Positions 5,998 to 11,965 of a DNA stretch of 11,965 bases are shown one piece after another. The stretch is from assembly GCA_030950825.1 (NCBI GenBank), contig JAUZQT010000162.1:1-11965 (forward strand). The letters are read 5' to 3'. The first letter of the stretch is position 1; each line of letters begins with the position of its first letter. This DNA comes from Mariprofundaceae bacterium. Lineage in GTDB: Bacteria > Pseudomonadota > Zetaproteobacteria > Mariprofundales > Mariprofundaceae. The notes beneath the pieces are model-generated. The model had not been told where the DNA came from and did no database searches. It saw nothing but the letters and a program-made list of their open reading frames with translations. A program made the translations under genes and the position numbers.

Positions 5998-7377
5998 TCA
6001 AAAGAATTCCAAGCTAACTTCGAAAAGCTTTTCAACATCACGCAGCGCCTTACCCTGTGAAATAAGCAATACATGATCGTTGGCTTCAACCATCGAATCA
6101 CCATCTGGAATAATAACTTTATCACCACGAATAATTGCGCCAATCACGGTGTTCTCAGGTAATTTCAAAGCACTTAAAGGCGTATCCAAAATGGCTGAAG
6201 TTTTAAGAGCTTCGGCCTCCAAAACTTCCAGAGTTCCATCCCCCAGTGAAGATAAGCCGAAAATGCGACCCTTGCGCACATGGCGCAAAATAGCGGATGC
6301 TGTAGTTAGGCGTGGTGAAACGGTGATTTCTAAGCCCATTTCACGCGTTAAATCGCTGTAAATAGCACGATTCACCAAGGTAACAATATGAGGTATTTTA
6401 TATTTTTTGGCAATCAAACTGCCCAAAATATTGGTTTCATCATCATTGGTCAGCGCTAGAAAATCATCCATATTATCAATAACTTCTTCTTCTAGCAGTT
6501 GACGATCCAAGGCATCACCATGAATAACAACAGTGCTGTCCAAATGCTCTGCCAGCCATTCCGCCCGAAGCTCATTGTGCTCAATCAATTTTATTGAGAC
6601 ACCTAATTTTTCTAGTTGGCATGCAACGATATAGCCCACATGCCCACCGCCCACAATTAGTACGTTGCGTTTACTGGGACTTTTTGCATGTTCATCAGGG
6701 GGGCTAATGCACTCCAGCAAACGATCCACATCATGCCCAGCCACGGCTAAGTAAATGCTATCGCCAGATAACAGTACCGTTTCAGGCTGGGGCACACACC
6801 AGCATCGATTATGCTCATGAGCGACAACATATGTTCGCAAGTCGCCCAGCACTTCATGCAGCTCACTTAATGCAACACCTGCCAGCTGACCTTTGGGTGG
6901 AATACGCATGCCCAATAACTGAACTTTACCATCCGCAAACTCCTGTGCATCCACTGCCGCACTAATCTGAAAACGCTTCACAATGGATTTGGCAGCTTCG
7001 GTTTCTGGTGAGATAATCAAATCAATGGGTAACTCATCACGCCCAAATAATTTGGGGTGATTCACATAATCCGTTTCGCGAATACGCGCCATTTTGGTGG
7101 TGACTTTAAATAATGAATGCGCTACCTGACAAGCCAGCATATTGGTTTCATCATTGGTTGTGGCTGCAATCAACAGCTCAGCATTGTCGGCTCCTGCTTG
7201 TGCTAAAACACTTGGGTGTGTGGCATGACCAAGCACTGTTTTAACATCCATCGTGTCCGCAACGCGTTGCAAACGCGCGGCATTATTATCAATAACTGAA
7301 ACATTATTGCCTTCAGAAGCCAAGCGCTGAGCAATATGGAAACCCACTTCTCCAGCCCCTAAAATTAACACATTCAT
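5998..7377 (-). CDS. trkA: Trk potassium transporter, NAD-binding regulatory subunit TrkA
   Basis: TrkA is the cytosolic gating subunit of the Trk K+ uptake system. The 459 residues (E. coli 458) contain two tandem RCK units. The first Rossmann fold starts ILGAGEVGFHIA with Asp30 at the end of strand 2. The second starts VLIVGGGHVGYIVA with an acidic IEHN at the same place. Each is followed by a TrkA-C domain (for example LLGMRIPPKGQLAGVALSEL and the final VIGAIIRGDKVIIPDGD). The start codon overlaps the ntrX stop in ATGA, so it is translationally coupled to the regulator. Co-location with ntrYX suggests shared expression with that two-component system. Confidence 0.97.
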   Translation of the reverse strand: MNVLILGAGEVGFHIAQRLASEGNNVSVIDNNAARLQRVADTMDVKTVLGHATHPSVLAQAGADNAELLIAATTNDETNMLACQVAHSLFKVTTKMARIRETDYVNHPKLFGRDELPIDLIISPETEAAKSIVKRFQISAAVDAQEFADGKVQLLGMRIPPKGQLAGVALSELHEVLGDLRTYVVAHEHNRCWCVPQPETVLLSGDSIYLAVAGHDVDRLLECISPPDEHAKSPSKRNVLIVGGGHVGYIVACQLEKLGVSIKLIEHNELRAEWLAEHLDSTVVIHGDALDRQLLEEEVIDNMDDFLALTNDDETNILGSLIAKKYKIPHIVTLVNRAIYSDLTREMGLEITVSPRLTTASAILRHVRKGRIFGLSSLGDGTLEVLEAEALKTSAILDTPLSALKLPENTVIGAIIRGDKVIIPDGDSMVEANDHVLLISQGKALRDVEKLFEVSLEFF

Positions 7378-8759
7378 TCTTTCTTCTCCATTTGACTTAA
7401 CGAGAAGTGTTTAATCTTACGGTGCAGTTGACTGCGATCCATATCAATATCTGCGGCTGTACGACTGATATTCCAATCGTGTTTATCCAAATAATGTTGT
7501 AGATAACTTCGCTCAAAGTGTTCCCGCGCATGATTGAAATTGTTTTCCAAGCCATCGGCATCAAGCTCTTTGTTCACCGTCTTTGTAGGGCTTGTCGCAT
7601 CCAACGGCGGCATATTTTTAGCTGTAATCAGCTCACTAGGCCACAATATGTGGCAACGTTCAATATAGTTGCGCAGCTCTCGTATGTTACCACCCCATTT
7701 GTAGTCAGCCATTACTGCTTGTGCAGATTCTGAAAAAGTGATCGCCTCACCACCTAAAAGATCCGCCTGCTCGGCTGCAAGTGTCTGAGTAAGTAAGGGC
7801 AAATCATCCATGCGCTCACGCAGGCTGGGTAATTGAATGGTGATAATATTGAGTCGATAGTAAAAGTCTTCGCGTAATACGCCCTGTTTAAGCATATGTT
7901 CAGGGCTGGATGAGCTAGCCCCCAAAATACGCACGTTGGCAGGTATTTTACTTGGGTTCCCCAAGCGCTGAACACGACGTTCTTGCATAGCACGAAGAAT
8001 TTTTGCCTGAGAACTAAGGCTTAACTCACCAATTTCATCAAAAAATAGGCTGCCACCATGGCAGGCTTCAAAACGTCCACGCTGTGTATGCAATGCGCCA
8101 GGAAAGGCTCCTTTTTCATGGCCGAAAAGCTCAGAGTCCATTTGACCATCTGGGATACTGGCAATATTTAAATCCATAAAGGGGGCTTCGGAGCGTTTGG
8201 ATTGAAGGTGTAACAAGCGTGCGGCAACAGCCTTGCCAGTACCATGCTCACCCAGTAATAATACTGCTGTATCTGCCGCTGCAACCCGCTTAATAAGCGC
8301 ACGAACATTGCAGATAACGTTACTTTCGCCCATCAACTCGTGACGCGACTGTTGATGAATATTTTGTTTTAGATCGGTGTTTTCACGCGTTAATTTTCGT
8401 TTTTCTAGGGCATTCCTGACAAGGATTAATAATTTGTCTGATGATAATGGTTTTTCAACAAAATCAAATGCGCCCTGCCGGGTTGCCCGTACTGCTGTAT
8501 CAATGGTGGCATGGCCAGACATGATGATAATAGGTAACGCATTATCTATTTGATGTAAGCGCAACATAGCCTCAAGCCCATCAATACCTGGCATCCAAAT
8601 ATCCAGCAATACACAGTCTACAGGTTGTTTGCGAAAGCGCGCAACGGCCTCTTCCCCTGATGGCGCCTGCGTGACGATATAATTTTCATCCTCAAACAGC
8701 CCTTGTAGCGATTCACGAATAGCTGGTTCATCATCGACAATCATGATACGTGCGCTCAT
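7374..8759 (-). CDS. ntrX: NtrX-like AAA+ response regulator with a GAFPGA loop
   Basis: This is a NtrC-family regulator of 461 residues, the likely partner of the kinase encoded just upstream. A receiver domain (about 1-120) has Asp9/Asp10, phospho-acceptor Asp53 (LLDIWMPG), Ser81 and Lys103. The AAA+ domain (about 140-375) has Walker A GEHGTGKA (170-177, where the usual Glu after Lys is Ala), Walker B LFFDEIGE (238-245) and arginine-finger region REDFYYRL. A Fis-type helix-turn-helix ends the protein (NISRTAADIDMDRSQLHRKI). The sigma-54 contact loop reads GAFPGA (217-222) instead of GAFTGA; Pro220 is codon CCT at 8102-8100. The start overlaps the ntrY stop and the stop overlaps the trkA start, each as ATGA. 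Family assignment is strong; dependence on sigma-54 is doubtful. Confidence 0.92.
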   Translation of the reverse strand: MSARIMIVDDEPAIRESLQGLFEDENYIVTQAPSGEEAVARFRKQPVDCVLLDIWMPGIDGLEAMLRLHQIDNALPIIIMSGHATIDTAVRATRQGAFDFVEKPLSSDKLLILVRNALEKRKLTRENTDLKQNIHQQSRHELMGESNVICNVRALIKRVAAADTAVLLLGEHGTGKAVAARLLHLQSKRSEAPFMDLNIASIPDGQMDSELFGHEKGAFPGALHTQRGRFEACHGGSLFFDEIGELSLSSQAKILRAMQERRVQRLGNPSKIPANVRILGASSSSPEHMLKQGVLREDFYYRLNIITIQLPSLRERMDDLPLLTQTLAAEQADLLGGEAITFSESAQAVMADYKWGGNIRELRNYIERCHILWPSELITAKNMPPLDATSPTKTVNKELDADGLENNFNHAREHFERSYLQHYLDKHDWNISRTAADIDMDRSQLHRKIKHFSLSQMEKKE

Positions 8760-10942
8760 GTCTTCTCCAAAGGATACTTCGCATTAGAAGGCTTAGGATC
8801 CTGCTTTTGCATCGGTAATGATAAACAGAAATGGGTGGGCTGACTACTTGATATAAGGCTCAAAGCTCCACCATGCTCATCAGCAATGCGCTTTGCAATA
8901 GACAAACCCAAGCCTGAACCCTCTGCTTTTGTTGAATAATAAGCTTCAAACATATGATCTTGCACCTCGCGGGGAATACCAAGACCATCATCTTCAATAT
9001 GAAAGTAAACCATTTGATCATCCTGTGAGAGGTATAAACGAATTTGGTTTTGAGAATCGCTCGTTGCTGCCAATGCATTTTCCATTAAATTGATAAGGAT
9101 TTGACGAACCTGATCTGCGTCACAGTAACAATGTATATCTGAATCAACTTGCGTTGCACAAACACGGGGATAGGCGCTGTATAGGTCACATAATTCATGG
9201 ATAAAAGTCTTGCATAAGACTTGTTTACAATACGGCTTTGGTAAGCGTGCCAGCGTTGAAAAATCAACAATAAGCCGCTGTAGACGTTCTACTTGAGAAA
9301 TAATTGCATGTGTACACGCATCAAAAACCTCATGATGATCAACCTGTTTACGGAAACGCCGCTGCAAACGTTCTGCAGCCAACTTAATGGGTGTTAGTGG
9401 GTTTTTAATTTCATGCGCCAGACGCTGTGCAACCTCAGACCAAGCCCTGTGACGCTGCGCTTCAGCCAGCTGGCTCACATCATCCAGTAGCAATAAATAG
9501 CCAGAAAAACCCGATAAACCCGATGCATTGAGCCGCGCTCCACGTGCCAAGAGGTGCCGTTTTTCACCTTGAATACTCACTTCAAGTTCCCGTTGCAGGG
9601 TTTCATTTTGTTGATGACTGAGCTCATCATAAAAATCATGAATCAAGTGTAACTTACCACGACTTAAATCACTGAAATTCCTACCACTCACCCAATCGTT
9701 GGGTTGTAATGTCAGAAGGTTTCGCAATGATTGGTTGATAAGGCGAATTTCCCCTTGCTCATTCAATAGCAATACACCACTCTGTAAATTGGCCAGCAAG
9801 GTTTCCAAAACATATTGGCGTTGGCGGCTACTACTCAATGCCTCACTTAAGTCCAATTGTGCCTTTTCTAAGGCCTCAACATTTTGTTTCATGTGCAATG
9901 CCATGCGGTTGAAAGATAGAACCAAGTCGCCAAGCTCATCATTGGGGGCATTGGGGATAGACACATCAAGATCCCCATCGGTTATTTTTTTAAGCGCATG
10001 CGCCAAATGTCCGATGGGGCTGGTAAGGCGGCGTGAAAATCCCAAGGCAACCAGCCCTACCAGAAAAACAATAATTAAGGTAATAAAGAGCATCGCATGG
10101 GTAAATAGATCACGAATAGACTGCCGATGTCTCTCTAGCCCTTTATAGCTTGTATAATCGGACTCCACTGCTCTTGCGTGTTGAATAAGGCCAAGCGGCA
10201 ATGTTACTTTAACTTTGATCAAACCAACAATACGCTGGTGGATTCGAATCGGCGCATAAGCAAGCAGCATCTCTTCATTTTGCTGGTTGAATAGCTCGCT
10301 ACTTACTTTGTCCATGGTTAAACTTAACAGTGCCTGCTCGCTAAATGGTTCCGCTTCAAAACTGGACAAACCCTCTGATTGAACTGCGGCTACAAGGCGT
10401 CCGTTGCGATCATAAAACTGAATACTTTGCCAGCCTTCATGCTGTAATATACCAATCATGCGAGCATTTAGATTGCTATAGCTCGCAGGTAGATTGGCAA
10501 TATCTGTTAATAAACCACTGTCATGCATATAGTGTGCAAGGTTTTGTCGTAAATCATGATCAATGCGCTCATAAAACCCCTGCGCCAAACTCAACGCCCT
10601 ATCTAGCAAGGTGTCCACACGCACATCAAACCAAACATTCATACCCTTTTCAACCATTTGATTAGCGGCAATTTGCAACGTTCCAGCTGGAATCAATAAC
10701 ATACCCACCAAGCCAATAACCAGTTTGGCACGCAGCCGTGAACCAGGCCGAATATGCGTTTTCTGAAAGAGAAGTCGTAAACCATATAAAAATAGCAATA
10801 CAGAAATGAAAAAGAGCAATGCAATATTGACCCATGCCAATACCTGTAAATCCGCAACGGTACGACTTGGCCATAGAACAATAATGACCCCCAAAAGCGC
10901 AAGGGACAACACAAGAGGTAGTACTCGCATCCATAGATTCAT
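8756..10942 (-). CDS. ntrY: NtrY-like membrane sensor histidine kinase
   Basis: The 728-residue kinase probably phosphorylates the NtrX-like regulator encoded after it. Three N-terminal membrane helices lie at about 6-24, 35-60 and 72-92. An extracytoplasmic segment (about 93-280) contains many Gln/Leu helices, and a fourth helix lies at about 282-303. A HAMP domain follows (RRLTSPIGHLAHAL to FNRMALHMKQN), then a PAS domain (LLANLQSGVLLLNEQGEI onward). The H-box is RLAHEIKNPLTPIKL with His510. The ATPase part has N-box NLMENALAA, G1 EDDGLGIP and G2 GSGLGLSIAKRIADEHGG. NtrY proteins have this membrane-HAMP-PAS-kinase order; in known systems they respond to nitrogen or redox state, and the signal here is not shown by sequence. 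The start overlaps the DUF4390 stop and the stop overlaps ntrX, both as ATGA. Confidence 0.94.
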   Translation of the reverse strand: MNLWMRVLPLVLSLALLGVIIVLWPSRTVADLQVLAWVNIALLFFISVLLFLYGLRLLFQKTHIRPGSRLRAKLVIGLVGMLLIPAGTLQIAANQMVEKGMNVWFDVRVDTLLDRALSLAQGFYERIDHDLRQNLAHYMHDSGLLTDIANLPASYSNLNARMIGILQHEGWQSIQFYDRNGRLVAAVQSEGLSSFEAEPFSEQALLSLTMDKVSSELFNQQNEEMLLAYAPIRIHQRIVGLIKVKVTLPLGLIQHARAVESDYTSYKGLERHRQSIRDLFTHAMLFITLIIVFLVGLVALGFSRRLTSPIGHLAHALKKITDGDLDVSIPNAPNDELGDLVLSFNRMALHMKQNVEALEKAQLDLSEALSSSRQRQYVLETLLANLQSGVLLLNEQGEIRLINQSLRNLLTLQPNDWVSGRNFSDLSRGKLHLIHDFYDELSHQQNETLQRELEVSIQGEKRHLLARGARLNASGLSGFSGYLLLLDDVSQLAEAQRHRAWSEVAQRLAHEIKNPLTPIKLAAERLQRRFRKQVDHHEVFDACTHAIISQVERLQRLIVDFSTLARLPKPYCKQVLCKTFIHELCDLYSAYPRVCATQVDSDIHCYCDADQVRQILINLMENALAATSDSQNQIRLYLSQDDQMVYFHIEDDGLGIPREVQDHMFEAYYSTKAEGSGLGLSIAKRIADEHGGALSLISSSQPTHFCLSLPMQKQDPKPSNAKYPLEKT

Positions 10943-11508
10943 GGCAAGCTAAAGCTTTCTACAGCAACTGTTTTTCCTAGCTTTAAAGCCTGACCCCACC
11001 AGCTATCACTTATTTCTCCTTCTTCGATATACAGCTTAATACGAAGTTTATAGACGCTTCCCTGTTGCAACAGGCTTTTATCAATAACGGGAAAATTTTT
11101 TAAGTGTGTGAGAAAACGAATAGCTCTGACTGTTGAAAATGTAGTTCCTGTAATGCCGCTGTTGCTATCTTTAAGAAGCCACTGGCGGGAAACCAAATCA
11201 GGAATTACTTGTCTACGAAACGCAACCTGCCCAATATCTTTATTCAACCAGTAGTTGCGTACCTCTTCAATGACCACGTCCCAATGGTAAGTCATTTGAC
11301 TACCCTCTTTCAGGGCGATCTCTAGGAGACTGTTTTCTAAACCCAAGGATACATCGCAATAAATAACAGCCTGGCTGGTATCAATATCAATGGCATTTTT
11401 ACCTTCGCCAAAAGCAATGTTTGTATACAAGAAAAGTATCGCAAGAAAAATAAGCCTAGATAGACTTTTATAACGAACAAAGTGTATTTCTTGTAACCAG
11501 GAAAACAT
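10939..11508 (-). CDS. DUF4390 family protein, exported
   Basis: A 189-residue protein with an N-terminal hydrophobic segment after RYKSLSR (about 18-34, IFLAILFLYTNIAFG), which fits a signal peptide or anchor. The rest is beta-rich, with SLGLENSLLEIALKEGSQMTYHWDVVIEEVRNYWLNKDIG and a closing DSWWGQALKLGKTVAVESFSLP, as I remember for DUF4390. That family is usually encoded directly before ntrY, as here, where stop and start overlap as ATGA. This supports a periplasmic role linked to the sensor, but no function is established that I know of. The ATG at 11508 has no clear ribosome site. An upstream rsmB (sun), common in this gene order, is not found in the 450 bases that remain. Confidence 0.85.
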   Translation of the reverse strand: MFSWLQEIHFVRYKSLSRLIFLAILFLYTNIAFGEGKNAIDIDTSQAVIYCDVSLGLENSLLEIALKEGSQMTYHWDVVIEEVRNYWLNKDIGQVAFRRQVIPDLVSRQWLLKDSNSGITGTTFSTVRAIRFLTHLKNFPVIDKSLLQQGSVYKLRIKLYIEEGEISDSWWGQALKLGKTVAVESFSLP

Positions 11509-11736
11509 CAGCGCAGTCTAAGAGGCAGTCGGACTTAGAGCAAACGGGATGTATATCCTCCGCCCCAACATTGACTATAGCAACAAGTGAAAAAGCCCCG
11601 CAGGCATGGTGTTTTATAGTGCAAGATGACGGTTGTAATGCGCTTGACGATGCCTGTGCTTTTGTTGTAACTATGGGCAAGCTAGCTTGGCTGCATGGTT
11701 ACATCAGCAGCCTTACATCATACTCGCCTCTTCTAT
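11509..11736. other. Upstream region of the DUF4390-ntrYX-trkAH train
   Basis: No convincing gene is seen. An open frame runs on each strand (minus 11680-11468; plus about 11466-11740 without ATG), but neither resembles a protein I know. On the minus strand TATAAA at about 11618 is a possible -10 element without a good -35, and a GCC/GGC stem followed by five T lies near 11600. Both are weak. The promoter of the large operon probably lies here but cannot be placed. Confidence 0.4.
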
Positions 11737-11965
11737 CCTGAATAATTCATAAACAGCTTAATCGTGCCATCACTCACGGGTTTTAAGTGAGCTGAATTCA
11801 TAGCTGCGGTCAATGTTGTTTCTTAGGGCTCTTTCAAATTCTAAATGGGTAGGCAAAATTCATAGGGGGATAAGCAAGCTCAATGACTCACCACAAAACA
11901 AGCTGTCGAATGCTAATCCTGCAAAGCCGCACGCCTCCCTCATTCGAGGAAGGGCGACGTGCGGC
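11737..11965. mobile_element. Left part of another IS/MITE family 1 copy, running off the right edge
   Basis: CCTGAATAATTCATAAA at 11737-11753 matches the first 17 bases of the family 1 terminal repeat; CTAT precedes it, similar to the CTAG/TTAG targets. The sequence inside (from 11754) is unlike the two MITEs, so this is a different or longer member. A short minus-strand frame (11859-11770, reading LPTHLEFERALRNNIDRSYE and nine more residues before TGA) looks protein-like, but I cannot assign it. No transposase motif is visible before the window ends. Confidence 0.55.
11926..11965. repeat. Strong hairpin at the right edge
   Basis: GCCGCACG (11926-11933) pairs perfectly with CGTGCGGC (11958-11965). 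Inside, CCTC/GAGG around ATTC and CCCT/AGGG offer further pairing. It could be a structural end of a mobile element or the start of a longer RNA. The window stops exactly at the end of the stem, so its extent is unknown. Confidence 0.65.

Noticed and set aside
9699..10148. Plus-strand frame of 149 codons inside ntrY
   Set aside because: Antisense to the PAS and HAMP regions, which are clearly coding on the minus strand; composition is typical of a shadow frame.
11466..11740. Open frames on both strands upstream of the DUF4390 gene
   Set aside because: Neither has a start with a ribosome site and a recognisable family; the minus one overlaps the start of the DUF4390 gene in another frame.
11926..11965. 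Group II intron domain V or an integron attC site at the right edge
   Set aside because: There is no AGC triad with a GNRA-capped 34-base domain V shape, and no attC core sites; only a generic hairpin can be supported.
1..11965. CRISPR array
   Set aside because: The repeated words are MITE ends at irregular distances and orientations; no regular repeat-spacer pattern exists.

Overview
The window looks like a chromosomal segment of a Gram-negative Pseudomonadota with GC content in the mid-40s by eye. The evidence is a PilP-type pilus protein, a lipobox lipoprotein, TrkA/TrkH, and a DUF4390-NtrY-NtrX-TrkA-TrkH gene order that I associate with beta- and zetaproteobacteria. A zetaproteobacterium is possible, but the sequence alone does not settle it.

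Layout. Bases 1-140 are not protein coding. Read on the minus strand they form a compact multi-helix RNA closed by a long-range helix, which resembles from memory the HEARO/omega-RNA scaffolds of IscB mobile elements. This RNA abuts the terminus of an IS/MITE family (141-155). tsaD follows on the minus strand (181-1209). Between tsaD and the divergent pilP gene lie three back-to-back palindromic elements joined at CTAG tetranucleotides (1313-1597): a small MITE, a short hairpin and a larger foldback MITE. On the plus strand come an orphan pilP, nth (endonuclease III) and a helical lipoprotein with an internal repeat (1626-3490). The convergent gap 3491-3870 holds a relic that looks like an ISL3-type transposase end and a second, longer copy of the first MITE with a TTAG target duplication. 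From 11508 back to 3871 one minus-strand gene train runs DUF4390 protein, NtrY sensor kinase, NtrX regulator, TrkA, TrkH and CoaE. The first three junctions are 4-base ATGA overlaps. The right edge (11737-11965) begins with another copy of the MITE/IS terminus and ends in a strong hairpin.

How the genes fit together. The large operon probably couples an envelope or redox/nitrogen-type two-component system (NtrYX with its DUF4390 partner) to potassium uptake (TrkAH); coaE, a coenzyme A biosynthesis gene, sits last. NtrX carries GAFPGA where sigma-54 activators have GAFTGA, so it may not work as a classical sigma-54 activator. The other side of the window is a mobile-element-remodelled zone. 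At least four termini of one IS/MITE family, a second foldback element, a transposase relic and the structured RNA all lie in the gaps between housekeeping genes. The most interesting inference is that the RNA scaffold is inserted directly against a multicopy MITE terminus, so a guide-like 5' extension would match that repeat.
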